64,000 bases of DNA from Inia geoffrensis (GCA_036417435.1 CM070913.1:18506680-18570679); one strand, 5' to 3'; positions 9,345-21,470 are shown, counted from the first letter of the stretch. Made by a program: numbers and translations. The notes: generated by a model from the letters alone, not told the origin.

Positions 9345-10870
9345 CAGGAACCACCGTTTCTTAGAAAATGAATGTTCTTTTTTCATCTGAGCTATATAAT
9401 GCAGAGGTTGCACACTGGTTGCTGAGAGCTGCGTGGCTTCCTGGAAGGTTTGGGTTTGGTTCACAGTATTGGTCTTGTGAAAGTCTGAATTGGTTACCAA
9501 CATTTAAACATTGAGAGACTGCATTAAAAGCCGGGATTTCTGGAGTTCTTTGGGAAATCATTAGCTCAAAACCCAAGATTCGTTTTCCGAAAGTGCGGAG
9601 CCAGCTAGAAGCGTGGGTGCAGCAGCTGCCCTTAGACGTCGGGGGGAGCTCTTTGGTTGGCCACACTCCCTGCTGTTTGTTTTTCTCATTTACATTATCT
9701 GGCCCCAGTAGGCATTTGAACTTGTTTATTTACCTTAAATCACTCAATCAACACAAACCTGCAGGTATTTGTGGCTTGGTCCTGCAGAAATACAGACAAT
9801 GCTGTAAGCGTGGAACAAAACTACTCTCGAATTTAAACAACTTAGTTTTGAGTGTGGTAAACACATAGGGTTAAGAGTGGACAAAATTCAGGAGTTACCA
9901 CCACATGTCACAGGAAGCCCAGCAGAGATTCTGCCTAGAAAGCTGTTACCTTGAACCCGGTGTCCCAAAACCATTCTCAAGGTTCATTTTGACTGACAAT
10001 ACTTAAGTAACACCATTAGCTTCTTGACTGGATAAATTAGTAAATTTCTCATCAAAGCATGCACCCTGAAATGCAATATATACATTCAATGAAAGAAAAA
10101 CAAATCATATCATGTTTACCCACAAAGGGTGAGTCAATCTCGACCTCGAACATTATCATTATGAAAGGTCATTAGCCACATGACCCATGCTTGATACAAA
10201 CCTTAGGCAAGTTGTGACTTTTAGGGAATTGCAAATTTAACTCCCTGGAAGGAAAAGGGAGGAGAGAAGATTAGAAGGTGCGCTTCAGAGGTGGGTCAAA
10301 TCAGCCATTTATGGCGGACTTGTTAAGATTTTGAATTTGAGATGGTCCATAAACTCTTTTTCAGATCTAACATTCTATTAAGAGAATTGGAAGCTATGTG
10401 TGAAAAGGCTTTTCTTAACTATCTGGACCCAGAGAATGACAAAATAATGGTTTATCGTGAAGCATTAGAATCCCCTGTTATTTCATTTGTTTTTTAAAGG
10501 ACTGGTGAAGACAATTTTTAAAACTATTACCAGGTTTTAGTTTTCATGGACAAGTTCGAAAATGACAGTGCAAATCTGGCCACGTCTCTGTTGTCAGAGT
10601 GTTAAAAAAATATTACTAAAAACAAAACAAAACAAAATAGTAGACATGATTACTAATAGAATAGTCATTCATCTCTTTCATGCAGAAAATAAGATTTGGT
10701 AGGAGATGAGGATATGAGAGATGAATGAGGGGGAATTTAAAGGAAGCCTTTGACAAAATGTATAGGCTGTAGGTCTGAGTCTGTTTATTCTGATAAAGAA
10801 GGGGACTTGTGGTTTTCCTGCAGAGCATGTTTGTTAACATGAAATCAGCCTCATGCGTTGATCATTTCAA
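9345..10870. other. intergenic, no gene recognised
   Basis: AT-rich, mostly unassigned sequence. Open frames at 9361-9868 and 10616-10840 show no family features. Confidence 0.5.
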
Positions 10871-10879
10871 TCTCTGTTT

Positions 10880-11450
10880 TGAGACAGACACTGTGCTGGG
10901 TTCTGGGGAGACAGTGCTTCCTACCCCCATGGAACCTACCTTGACGAGACCAGTACAAGGCAAATTCAGTGTGCCTAAGAATCACTTGAGTATCTTGTTC
11001 AAATACGCATCTGATTGTGGGGATCTGGCTGGGCTTGAGATTCTGCATCGTAAGCTCGGTGATCCTGATGCTTCTGGTCTATAGATAACCACGTTGAGTG
11101 GCAAGTCTAGAGGACAATACAGGTAAGTACACAGGCAGGTGCAAAAAGATGTACATCAGGGCTGTGCCAGGGAAATTTTGGCAGACTGTGGGACCACCCG
11201 GGAGGGCAATTAAGCAGGAAAGGCATCTCCATAGACACCCAAGGCATAAATAGGAGTTGGCCAAGCAGTGAGGCCAAAGGGAAGAAGTGTGTTCCATGCA
11301 GAGACTGAAGAGAAGTCGGGGGGTGGGGAGGAAGAAGCCACCTGAAGAGTTTGCGCATTATTGTGGGGACAATGGGGGCACCACTGAAGGTTTTAAGCAC
11401 GTGGGTGATATGATCAAACTCTAGAAAGTTCACTCTGGCTGCAGCGTGGC
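10880..11450 (+). repeat. L2-like LINE with a MER5-like insert
   Basis: GACAGACACTGTGCTGGGTTCTGGGGAGACA and CCCATGGAACCTACC are followed later by GGTTTTAAGCACGTGGGTGATATGATC, all typical of old L2-type sequence. Between them, about 10970-11085 resembles a MER5 hAT element (AAGAATCACTTGAG, then GAGATTCTGCAT, then GATGCTTCTGGTC). Confidence 0.55.
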
Positions 11451-11659
11451 TAGATTAACCAAGCTAAGACCGGAGACAGTGTGACTGATCAAGATAAACA
11501 TTATGGTAATTCTCATACAAAATGGTAGTGTCAGCAAAGACAGTCCCTGTTTCAACCCTGTCTTTATTAAAATTCCCATATTTCCTGACTAGGATAGGAC
11601 CAAATTCTATCAGAGCAAGGCTTGATATTCGTCAGCATAAGTATAATTGACATTTTCAC

Positions 11660-12128
11660 CTATGTTAGTTTCCTAAGGCTGCCATAACAAAGTACCACAA
11701 ATTGAGCGGTTTAAAGCAATAGAAATGTATTCCCACACAGTTCTGGAGGCTAGAAGTTTGAAATCAAATTTGGTGTCCACAGAGCTGTGCTCTCTCTGAA
11801 GCCTATAAGGGAGAAATCATAGCCTCTTCTAACTACTGCTGGTTGCCAGCAATCCTTGGCAATCTTTGACTTTTAGATGCATCACCCCTATCTCTGCCTC
11901 CGTCTTTTTATGGCCTTCTTCCCTGTGTGTCTGTGTCCAAATTTCCCTCTTCTTATACAAACATCAATCATTGGATCAGGGCTCACCCCAATCTAGTATG
12001 ACCTCACTTTACATCTGCAAAGACCCTATTTCCAAATGAAGTCACATTCACAGGTTGAAGGACGAGGGGGAAATAGAGGATTAGGTCTTCAGCATATCTT
12101 TTTGACAGAGACACCGTTCAACCCCTGA
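11660..12128 (-). mobile_element. solo LTR of MLT1-like ERVL-MaLR type
   Basis: Plus-strand text reads GTTAGTTTCCTAAGGCTGCCATAACAAAGTACC, CAGTTCTGGAGGCTAGAAG, AAAGACCCTATTTCCAAATGAAGTCACATTC and CAACCCCTGACACC. This is the reverse of an MLT1-type LTR. No internal retroviral genes are present. Confidence 0.75.
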
Positions 12129-12367
12129 CACCTCCCTTTATCAACTGCCTTAAAAAAAAGTTCTATATATACATATTTTTCATCCTGTTTGCAATTTGCA
12201 CATTTACAAATCAAAAGGACTTTAGTAAACTTGACAGTGGATTTGAAGCAGCCTGAAATAAAGGTCAAAAGCAATATAGATGAGATAAGAAACAAAATGA
12301 CGTCTGAGGGAACAGGTTTAGAACATCTGTCAGGCACAGAAAGCATGTGTACCCCACCACACATTCT

Positions 12368-12581
12368 TTTTTTTTTTTTTTTTTTTTTATGTGGTAAGTG
12401 GACCTCTCACTGCTGTGGCCTCTCCCGTTGCAGAGCACAGGCTCTGGACGCGCAGGCTCAGTGGTCATGGCTCACAGGCCCAGCCGCTCCGCGGCATGTG
12501 GGATCTTCCCGGACCGGTGCACGAACCCGTGTCCCCTACATCGACAGGTGGACTCTCAACCACTGTGCCACCAGGGAAGCC
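12368..12581 (-). repeat. CHR-2 SINE
   Basis: A T-run, the CHR body and the tRNA-like head ending CCACCAGGGAAGC. Target-site duplications CCCCACCACACATTCTT flank it (about 12352-12367 and 12581-12597). Confidence 0.95.
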
Positions 12582-12604
12582 CCCACCACACATTCTTAGT
12601 TGAA

Positions 12605-13165
12605 GACTGTGTTGTGACTCCTCACCCCCCAACCACACCCCACCCCTAGGCTTCCCACTCACAAAGCCAAACAAGATTTCAAGAAATGCTTTGATGGAGC
12701 TTGAAAGTAAATATAATTTCTACTAGTGCAACTTACAAGCGCATTATAAAATATGGAAAACAAAGGAAAAACCTTTTTTAATTTCTCAAGTTTTCTGTTC
12801 TTTATTTTATTCTCCTCTGTTTACTAATTCTTTTCTGGATTTTTTTTTTTTTTTTTTTTTTTTTTGGATTATCACAGAGAATGATCATCAAGCATGTTTG
12901 TACTTCTTTTAACTGCAAGAAATAGGCAGTGGAACGATTCAACAAGCATCAGCGGAATGATGGGAATAAGTCAGGACTACCTATACATTTGTTATCTGAA
13001 TTATTGATTTTCAACAAGTAAGAAAATCCAACTAGTTTCGAGCATTTCATTGAAGAAACTATTAGTAAATGCTATGTTAATTAGAACGCAGAATATCTCA
13101 TGATAAACAAAATGATTTTTAGGTTGTCAATGAGTAACTACTAGGAAGGTAATTCAGTCTTGTGT
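12605..13165. other. intergenic, no gene recognised
   Basis: AT-rich, with a T-run of about 26 at 12840-12865. No repeat family is assigned. Confidence 0.5.
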
Positions 13166-13169
13166 AAGA

Positions 13170-13330
13170 GTTAGAAAGCAATGATTGTCCAAGTGTAATC
13201 TGTGCAAATATAACCTCAGAATCAATTGATGAGCTTATTTAAAAGCAGACCTGCCTGACCTCAGGTTAGTGAATCACAATCTGTGGGGTCCTAGCCTGGA
13301 AATACACGTTTTAACAAACTTTTATGATAA
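13170..13330. repeat. MER5-like hAT DNA transposon remnant
   Basis: AACCTCAGAATCAATTGATGAGC, GCAGACCTGCCTGACCTCAGG and AATCACAATCTGTGGGGTC fit a diverged MER5A-type non-autonomous hAT element. Confidence 0.5.
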
Positions 13331-13334
13331 TGTT

Positions 13335-14105
13335 GGTACACTAACGGAGAGGATGAAAAGGCACTTGAGAAGTGATATTTGACCTCAAGTAGCTTACACT
13401 CTAGTGAAAGAAATAAAATATATGTGAATTAGTAGCAAATAATTGAAAATGGATTATAATTTACTGTGCAATTATGTGACACATGAAAATATTTTTACAA
13501 AATAGCTAAGTGAAAATAATTTGTGCTTTGTATACTTTCCCGGTTTAGTGTTGTAGTTCACAATTTAAACAATTTAGGTAGGGGAAGAAAAAGAAAAAGA
13601 CCTCTTAATTATCATCAGCAGACAAAAGAAACCTGCACCTTCAGGATAAATAGGCTTAGGAATAAAGGATAAAAACAATAATAATACATACACAACTGAC
13701 CCAGAGCTTATACCCTGTGAACGGGTCAGAGACAGAGCTGAAATGCATGGTAATCATGATCCAGAAGAGGCATGAGCCACAAAGACACAATTGGTAAGAA
13801 GAGGGAAACAGGGAATTAGAAGATGTTTTGAGCATCCGGAAGCTTTGAGCATTACTGATGCAAGCAGAATTGTTATCCAGCTGTGTGGATAATCAATAGT
13901 TGCTTCCTCTGGAAAGGGATATAATTTCACGGTGCGTAGACTTGGAAAATGAGGGAGGCTGAATTCTAATTACCCTCATTCATGCCTAATCTAATCTAAC
14001 TGCACCCACAAAGTGGATTGAGTATCACTGATACAGAACTGTCAGCCTTGGATTCCCATTAGTGGGACTCCAATGCTTCTGACTGGGACTCCCCTGGCCA
14101 TCTTC
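13335..14105. other. intergenic, no gene recognised
   Basis: Mixed AT-rich sequence with no supported feature. Confidence 0.5.
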
Positions 14106-14109
14106 CTCA

Positions 14110-14440
14110 AACTCTCAGTTTGCTTCCTGCTTTTGAGCCTCTTCCCTTGCCCTTGACTCTGCCTAGAATGCTTGCTCCTGATCTTTCCTTGTCTAGATCC
14201 TTCTGGCTACTCAAGTCTCAGAACAAATGCTATATTCTCAGAAAGCACCCCCTGACTGTCCTGTCTCAAATTGCCCATCCCTACGCTCCAAAGGACTGTC
14301 TACCATGAAATTGACTGTGTTTAGTTGACTGACTTATCATCTACTTCCCCTTTTGAAGTCAAACTCCATGTGAGCTCAGACCTTACAGGCTTGTTGTCTA
14401 CTATCCCCAGTGCCTGGACCCATGGGGCTAGGCACAGAGC
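14110..14440 (-). repeat. L2 LINE fragment
   Basis: CTGCCTAGAATGCTTGCTCC, GCACCCCCTGACTGTCC, GAAGTCAAACTCCATGTGAG and CCCAGTGCCTGG occur in the order of an L2 3' end read in reverse. Confidence 0.65.
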
Positions 14441-14673
14441 AGATGAGAACACCAAAGCTGAAGGAGGTTAAGTTGTTTGTCTAAATTCACAGTGCTAATA
14501 AGTAAACTAGTCGCCACTGTAATCCCGACCTTCTTAATCTACGCCTAGTTCATCACAGTCATTGGTTGATAAGAAAGCTTGACCATAATCAGAAGAGATC
14601 ACAAACACTAGGCATTTAAATTCTGCCTCTTGTTTTTCTATTAAAGTATTTCTCTTTAACAGTAAACCTCCAG

Positions 14674-14803
14674 GGACTTCCCTGGCTGTCCAGTGGTTAG
14701 GACTCCACGCTTCCACTGCAGGGGGCTTGGGTTCGATCCCTGGTCAGGAAACTAATATCCTGCAAGCCATGCAGTGTGGCCAAAAACAAACAAAAAACAA
14801 AAA
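14674..14803 (+). repeat. short tRNA-Glu SINE (CHR-1/Bov-tA-like)
   Basis: GGACTTCCCTGGCTGTCCAG, GTTCGATCCCTGGTCAGG and an A-rich tail. Target-site duplications ACA(G/A)TAAACCTCCA lie at about 14660-14673 and 14804-14817. Confidence 0.85.
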
Positions 14804-14889
14804 AACAATAAACCTCCATAGCTAAAAGTTTAGAAGCTCAGAGGGAGAGGCTAGAATGAGCACCCTTAGGAATTAACGCTGTCTCAAGC

Positions 14890-15715
14890 TTTCTACTGTT
14901 CCTCTTGCTTCTCTTGGCCCTCCTGGGTCCCCTTTGCTGCTCCCCTCCTGGAGCAGGCCATTGCAAGCTCACTGACTCATGCCTCTCCCCCTACACAGTC
15001 TCCAGCATTCTCACAGATCATTCTCGTAGATTTCGTCCCTGCGCCACCCACATTCCAAACCTCAGTGTGGAATTTCCCCACATCCACTTACATGTTCTGA
15101 AACTTCAAATTTGTGTGGTTCAAAAGTGAACTCATAGGGCTTCCCTGGTGGCGCAGTGGTTGAGAATCCGCCTGCTGATGCAAGGGACACAAGTTCGTGC
15201 CCCGGTCTGGGAAGATCCCACATGCCATGGAGCGGCTGGGCCCGTGAGCCATGGCCGCTGAGCCTGCGCGTCCAGAGCCTGTGCTCCGCAACGGAAGAGG
15301 CCACAACAGTGAGAGGCCTGCGTACCGCAAAAAAAAAAAAAAGTGAACTCATAGAGCATCCACTCAACCTCCAGATTTGAAGTCTCCATGCACAGCAGCA
15401 TCCCCGAGACCCCCTCCAGGTGTTCAAGCAGGAGACCGGGGACCCACCTCCGCCCCTCCCTCTATATGGCCAATCTATATGAAGTCATCCTGAACGCCCC
15501 TGGAGGCTCTACCTTGCTCTCCACATTCTGGGCCAGTCCCTCCTGCACCTGGGCCACAGCAGGGCTCCTCCCTGGCCTTCCCCTCCATACTTGCCCCTCT
15601 TTCATCTATACTCACTTCAGCCAGCCTGACTTTCTTTAATGCTAATTTTCCCTTGTCTCTTTTTTAAATCTTTCTATCCATTGTCCACACTGCCTCCAGA
15701 GTGGTCAGATTTTTT
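14890..15715 (-). repeat. L2-like LINE, split by a CHR-2 SINE
   Basis: CTCATGCCTCTCCCCCTACACAGTCTCC, GTGAACTCATAGAGCATCC and CTATCCATTGTCCACACTGCC fit L2-type sequence. The CHR-2 at 15138-15342 interrupts it. Open frames here are translations of repeat sequence. Confidence 0.5.
15138..15338 (+). repeat. CHR-2 SINE
   Basis: GGCTTCCCTGGTGGCGCAG head, CHR body and A-tail, with target-site duplications AAAAGTGAACTCATAG at 15122-15137 and 15339-15354. This is a clean copy and was probably a late insertion. Confidence 0.95.
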
Positions 15716-15719
15716 ATTT

Positions 15720-16070
15720 ATTTATTTATTTATTTTTATTATTTTTTAAAAGAATCATCTTTTTTTTAAAATTTTATTTGTTTTTGGCTGCGTTGGGTCT
15801 TCGTTGCTGCACGCGGACTTTCTCTAGTTGCAGAGAGCGGGGGCTACTCTTCGTTGCGGTGCACGGGCTTCTCATTGTGGTGGCTTCTCTTGTTGTGGAG
15901 CACGGGCTCTAGGAGTGTGGGCTTCAGTAGTTGTGGCACACGGGCTCAGTAGTTGTGGCGCACAGGCTTAGTTGCTCCGTGGCATGTGGGATCCTCCCGG
16001 ACCAGGGCTCGAACCCGTGTCCCCCGCATTGGCAGGCGGATTCTTAAGCACTGCTCCACCAGGGAAGTCC
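15720..16070 (-). repeat. long-form CHR SINE
   Basis: This is the extended version of the family, with an extra tract (GGCTGCGTTGGGTCTTCGTTG, TTTCTCTAGTTGCAG) between tail and body. The head ends CCACCAGGGAAGTCCC. CAGATTTTT(A)TTT repeats flank it as likely target duplications. Confidence 0.9.
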
Positions 16071-16165
16071 CAGATTTTTATTTTTAAAAGATAGAATTCC
16101 TTCTCTACTCTAAAGTCTTTTGGGGGTCTTCAGATGCCCCTAGAGTCAAATCAAATATGAAAAAC

Positions 16166-17091
16166 CACGTGCCACTCTAAGTGTCCATCGACAGATGAAT
16201 GGATAAAGAAGATGTGGCACATATATACAATGGAATATTACTCAGCCATAAAAAGAAATGAAATTGAGCTATTTGTAGTGAGGTGGATGGACCTCGAGTC
16301 TGTCAGGCAGAGTGAAGTAAGTCAGAAAAAGAAAAAATACCAGGGCTTCCCTGGTGGTGCAGTGGTTGAGAATCTGCCTGCTAATGCAGGGGACACGGGT
16401 TCAAGCCCTGGTCTGGGAAGATCCCACATGCCGTGGAGCAGCTAAGTCCGTGAGCCACAACTACTGAGCCTGCGCGTCTGGAGCCTGTGCTCCGCAACAA
16501 GAGAGGCCGTGATAGTGAGAGGCCTGCGCACCACGATTAAGAGTGGTCCCCGCTTGCCGCAACTAGAGAAAGCCCTCTCACAGAAAAGAAGACCTAACAC
16601 AGCAAAAATTAATTAATTAATTAATAAACTCCTACCCCCAACATCTTCTTTAAAAAAGAAAAAAAATTAATCTTAAAAAAGAAAAAATACCGTATGCTAA
16701 CACATATATATGGAATTAAAAAAAAAAAAAGGTTCTGAAGAACCTAGGGGCAGGACAGGAATAAGGACGCAGACATAGAGAATGGACTTGAGGACACGGG
16801 GAGGGGGAAGGGTAAGCTGGGACGAAGTGGGAGAGTGGCATGGACATATATACACTACCAAATGTAAAATGGATAGCTAGTGGGAAGCAGCCACATAGCA
16901 CAGGGAGATCAGCTAGGTTCTCTGTGACCACCTAGAGGGGTGGGATAGGGAGGGTGGGAGGGAGACACAAGAGGGAGGAGATATGGGGATATATGTATAC
17001 ATATAGCTGATTCACTTTGTTATAAAGCAGAAACTAACACACCATTGTAAAGCAATTATACTCCAATAAAGATGTTAAAAAACAAACAAAC
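16166..17091 (+). mobile_element. 5'-truncated L1 (ORF2 C-terminal end and 3' UTR), split by a CHR SINE
   Basis: ORF2 end is visible (frame MWHIYTMEYYSAIKRNE near 16212). The 3' UTR ends in TTGTAAAGCAATTATACTCCAATAAAG, a cetartiodactyl L1 tail. The target duplication resembles AAACCACGTGCCA / AAACACCGTGCCA. ORF2 is only a remnant and is interrupted, so this copy cannot move. Confidence 0.9.
16342..16678 (+). repeat. long-form CHR SINE nested in L1
   Basis: Head GGGCTTCCCTGGTGGTGCAG, body, extra 3' tract (CCGCAACTAGAGAAAGCCC) and an A/T-rich tail. Target duplications AAGAAAAAATACC lie at about 16329-16341 and 16679-16691, within L1 sequence. The SINE therefore arrived after the L1. Confidence 0.92.
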
Positions 17092-17191
17092 ACCGTGCCA
17101 GAGCCCAAGGGAAAAAAGGGAGTGAGCATTCGTTCATTGGTTCTTATTCCCAGATAGGACAGGGGAGGGGGGAGGAAGAGGACAGATGGGA

Positions 17192-17193
<2 letters not shown>

Positions 17194-17285
<92 letters not shown>

Positions 17286-17286
17286 A
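17194..17286. repeat. compound TG/GA microsatellite
   Basis: About 24 TG units are followed by about 20 GA units with few interruptions. Likely length-polymorphic. Confidence 0.95.
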
Positions 17287-17395
17287 AATGAGATAGAGAG
17301 GTCTTAGCAGGACAAAGAGTGAGAAAGAAGAGCCATTAGAAATCAGAAGAGATTTCAGGTTAGATATCACATCGCTATTCTAAAATAGCCTTCTG

Positions 17396-17620
17396 GGTCT
17401 TCCCTGGTGGCGCAGTGGTTGAGAGTCCGCCTGCCGATTCAGGGGACACGGGTTCGTGTCCCGGTCCGGGAAGATCCCACATGCCGCGGAGTGGCTGGGC
17501 CCGTGAGCCATGGCCACTGAGCCTGCGCGTCCGGAGCCTGTGCTCCGCAACGGGAGAGGCCACAACAGTGAGAGGCCCACATACCGCAAAAAAAAAAAAA
17601 GAAAAAAGAAATAAATAAAA
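17396..17620 (+). repeat. CHR-2 SINE
   Basis: Near-consensus head and body with an A-rich tail. Target-site duplications TAAAATAGCCTTCTG lie at 17381-17395 and about 17621-17635. Confidence 0.95.
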
Positions 17621-17639
17621 TAAAATAGCCTTCTGATAG

Positions 17640-18565
17640 TCCAACAATAACTACATAGAAAGTATTATGTTTTTAAAAATACCACCCATTTCTAATACAA
17701 AAAAATATATTATAAATGCACTCCCCAGGGCATATGCAAAATCTGAATGGAGAATCCTGGTTGTGTCCTAAAGGACTTGAAGGAAGAACTACTCCTGGGT
17801 GAGAGGACTCTGTCCAGTGACTCCGTGAATGCAATACAGTGCCAGTTAAAGTCCCAGGGAGATTTCCTGAGGAATGTACCAAATTGAGAACTAGCCCTTT
17901 CATTTATTAAAATATTCTAAAGCAGATGTAAAGACAAAAGTATGACGACCCATAGGTGAACAGAGCAAAGAGTTAAAGATAAAGGCCTCAAAACAGGTGA
18001 GAATAAATTATATGATGGAGCTGGTATTTCAATTCAGTGGAAACAAGGTAGATTACTCCATAAACAGTTGTAAGGTGATTGACTATACATCCATGAAAAA
18101 AACAAAAAGTCTGATTCCTATCTCATTATCTGCATCAAAACAAACTCATAGGTTTAAATATAAATATTGGATACATTAAAAAGTACTTGAAGCAATCATG
18201 GGTGAATATTTCCATAATTTTAGAATTGGATTGACCTGTGAATACCAAGTCCAAAGGACACATTTGATTTCTTAGAAATGTAAAACTTTGGGTCAGTAAA
18301 ATAACACTATGAACAAAGTCAGTAGACAACAGAACTCCTGAAGAACAAAGGCTGAGGTTGGACCAGGGTCTGATCCAGGGTCTGCAGCAGAGGTGACAGA
18401 AGCACCACGGCACTGGCCCCTCCTCAGAGTCCTCTTTTTTGAATGTGTGGAGGGACTGATCTGATTCTAGCATGCCTCTCCCCCCACCTCCCCCTCCCTG
18501 TCTCCTAGGTATGATGCAAGGCCCAGAGAAGGCTGGAGTAAAGCCTTAGAGAAAGTTTCACGGCG
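17640..18565. other. intergenic, no gene recognised
   Basis: Mostly AT-rich and unassigned. Parts of 17980-18300 could be old L1 (an ACATTAAAAAGTACTTGAAGCAATCATGG pattern), at low confidence. Confidence 0.45.
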
Positions 18566-18569
18566 CCCC

Positions 18570-18990
18570 TGGAAGTTAGGTATCCGTCCTTTCAAGCTCA
18601 CCTTTACAGAAACCCAAGTCCTAATTATTCCATCCTCCCAGAGTAGAACTCTGGAAACCACAAGCAGCAGTTGACTTCTCACCTCTTCTTTATCCCCTGT
18701 ATTCAAGCTGTCATCAATCCTAGTACACCTTTCTTCAAAATGACCTTTGGGTTTAACCTTCCTCCTCAAATTCCTCTGCCTACAGAGTGTGTGATTTCAG
18801 TCTGATTTTATTGCAAAAGTCTACCTGGAGGCCTGTCCTTCGCTGCCAGTGGGGCCCCCTCAGCCTTCAGTCTGCTTATAAAACACCAATCCCTTGACAG
18901 TCATTCCTTTGCTGAAGAATTTGTAGATATTTCTCCATTGTCCATGCAAACAGGTCTGTACCCACTTTCTCTGGCTCACTGGTACCGCAG
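18570..18990 (-). repeat. possible L2 LINE fragment
   Basis: GCTTATAAAACACCAATCCCTTGACAG and CCCACTTTCTCTGGCTCACTGG resemble L2 in reverse. Weak. Confidence 0.35.
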
Positions 18991-18994
18991 GTCA

Positions 18995-20250
18995 CTGATT
19001 GTCTTATGGGTCCCCTAAAATAGAGCTGCACATGTCCCAAAGCCAGGACTTACCCCTTTCTCCTTCATTGCTACCTTTCCTCCAAACTATCTTAGCTGTT
19101 TCTGTTACCCAGGGCCAATCTTCATCCTCATCTTCATCAAAACCCCCAGGGGATTTTTAAAAAAATCTGTCAAACTTGGGGTGGTGGTTGAAATGCTAGA
19201 ATAATCAGTTTTACCTTCTTCGACAATAGTTAATGACCGGACATAATGATCTAAGTCTCAAAGAATTACACTACATAGACACAAGTCAGGTTAATGGGGA
19301 CATTTTGTTCGAAGTTCTCTTATGCCTTTTTTTTTTAATTTGTCTGCCAGCTTCACTGTTTACTTGATATGCATATTTAAACAAGTTACTTCACTTCTCT
19401 GAGCCGAGGTTTCCTATTTGGGGAAGGGAGAATAATACTGCTACCTCCCTTACAGGGCTTTTTTTTTTTGCGGGGGGGCGGAGCGGGGAGGAGTAAGAAA
19501 TCGAATAGCACAGGCAAATGGGCTACTTCACTGGGTGTCCTATCCAGAAGACCCAGGACAATTGGGCCCTTCTCCGCCTGCCTCTCCACACCAGCGTTCC
19601 CGGAATGACGAGGGCAGGGCAAGAAAGTGCCAGCCTTTCCACCCTGAAGGTCCGCATTTATGATGCCCACGTGCCTCACCCGAAACACAAAAGCCCCGCC
19701 TGGGAAAACTCAAATAGCTGCTCCAGCATAAGGATGACAGGACAAACTCCACCCGGCATTCTTCTATTATAAACAGGATCACTTTGCTGAGTTCTGCAGA
19801 GAAAGGAAAAAGGTATCAGGCAGAGAAAGGAAACTAAAAGAAAAAGAGGAAATGAATCACTTTCTGAGCCTTAGACCTCAACAAACACAGAGCAGGCTGA
19901 GGAGTGATGGTGAGGGGAGTCGTCGGTTCATCGTCAGGTGATTTGTTGGTTTTTTTTTTTTCTTTTTTGATCTGTCTCCTGGGAAACATGCGAGAGCAAA
20001 TATCAAAATGTATGTGACTAAATAAAATTCTGGCGGGAAAGGAGCGTGGGATCGGAAACCAAGAGTCTCGCCGTCTCCTTTCCAGGCTCCAAGGACTCTT
20101 GGAGGTGGAGCTAAAGGAGGCCTGGGCTCAGGCCCCTGGCCTTTAGAGAGCTGTGGCCAAGGGGAGGAAGGGAAGCCGTGATACAGATTTTGTCAGTTTT
20201 CACATCGCTGCTGTCAGATATTAACTTCGATTCCTGAGTGCAGAAACGAT
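18995..20250. other. intergenic, no gene recognised
   Basis: Includes a G-rich patch at 19465-19490 and moderately GC-rich sequence at 19500-19700. No gene is supported. Confidence 0.5.
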
Positions 20251-20254
20251 TCCA

Positions 20255-20440
20255 AGTTTGAGAGCCAGAAATCCTCTCTGCCACTTAAAACCTAGTATAT
20301 TCTTAGGCAAAGGACTTCCCTGGGGTCTGAGTAGCCCATCTGTTAAATGCTAGTCCTAACCCTGTACCTACTTCATAAGTTTGGGAGAAGATGAAATAGG
20401 TGAGACAGTATATTTAAAAATATATATGGTATGAACTGTA
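20255..20440 (-). repeat. MIR SINE fragment
   Basis: CTCTGCCACTTAAAACC, CTTAGGCAAAGGACTTCCC, GTAGCCCATCTGTTAAATG and CTACTTCATAAG follow the reverse MIR order. Confidence 0.65.
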
Positions 20441-20694
20441 GAGTAGTAGATTGGTATTGTTAGGTCAGCTGTTCATCATTTAGAATGTGGTTATAAAGTA
20501 ATTGTAACACTGATAAAACATGGCAGTTCCAAGAAATAAAAAAAAGGGGGGGGGTTAAGAAATCAGTAACTGTGTGCTTCTTAGAAGGAGAATGAGTGGT
20601 TGGTGGAAAGGGGTTTGAGGGGTGTGTATTCATATTAATTGCTCAGAGAATACGCAAAGACAATTGTAAAAAGGATAAGTACATTGCTGTCTAT

Positions 20695-21190
20695 TCCCAC
20701 CGTGGAATCCTATACAGTACCCGGAATAACTGATCTACAACCATGCAGACGATGAAACATGGATCACTATGACCATATGGAGTGAAGCATGTCAGATACA
20801 AGAGCACAGAGTGTGTCAGATGTAGAGAACAAACATATGGACACCCGGGGGGAAAGCAGCAGGCGGCGAGGGGGCAGGGTTGGGGTGGGATGAACTGGGA
20901 GATTGGGATTGACATGTATACACTAATATGTATAAAACAGATAACTAGGGTTTCCCTGGTGGCACAGTGGTTGAGAGTCCACCTGCCGATGCAGGGGACA
21001 CGGGTTCATGCCCCGGTCCGGGAGGATCCCACATGCCGCGAAGTGGCTGGGCCCGAGCCATGGCCGCTGAGCCTGCGCGTCTGGAGCCTGTGCTCCGCAA
21101 CGGGAGAGGCCACAACAGAGAGAGGCCCGCGTACCGCAAAAAAAAAGAAAAAAAAAAAAAAAGGTAACTAATAAGAACCTGCCATATAAA
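20695..21190 (+). mobile_element. diverged L1 3' fragment split by a CHR-2 SINE
   Basis: CCACCGTGGAATCCTATACAG, GTGAAGCATGTCAGATAC, GGGATTGACATGTATACACTAATATG and AAACAGATAACTA fit the cetartiodactyl L1 tail. It resumes after the SINE with TAACTAATAAGAACCTGCC. Confidence 0.75.
20948..21163 (+). repeat. CHR-2 SINE nested in L1
   Basis: TTCCCTGGTGGCACAGTGG head, CHR body and A-tail. A short target duplication around TAACTA is visible on both sides. Confidence 0.93.
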
Positions 21191-21194
21191 AAAA

Positions 21195-21470
21195 AATTCA
21201 GAAAAAAAAAACGTACAGAGTATGTGCTCTCATCTATAAAAAGCTCTAAAGGCGGCACAACTAGTCTGTGCTATTAGAAGTCCTGACAGTGATTACACTG
21301 GGAGGAGTTAGTGACTAAAAAGTCATGGAAGGGTTTCTGAGTTGTTGATAATCTTCCATTTCTTGATCTGGGCGCTCTTTGTGTGGGTGTGCTCAGTTTG
21401 TGAAAATGCATCACACTGTTTTCTGTCTGTGTGTTATACATGCATTCAACGTATAAATAAATAAATATTG
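21195..21470 (+). mobile_element. old L1 3' fragment
   Basis: TTCCATTTCTTGATCTGGGCG, then GTGTGCTCAGTTTGTGAAAATGCATC and GTATAAATAAATAAATATTG resemble old L1M 3' ends. Confidence 0.5.

Noticed and set aside
16212..16445. Frames with MEYYSAIK / PFAATWMDLE text (also 27870, 41530, 58691)
   Set aside because: These are C-terminal remnants of L1 ORF2 in truncated, interrupted elements.
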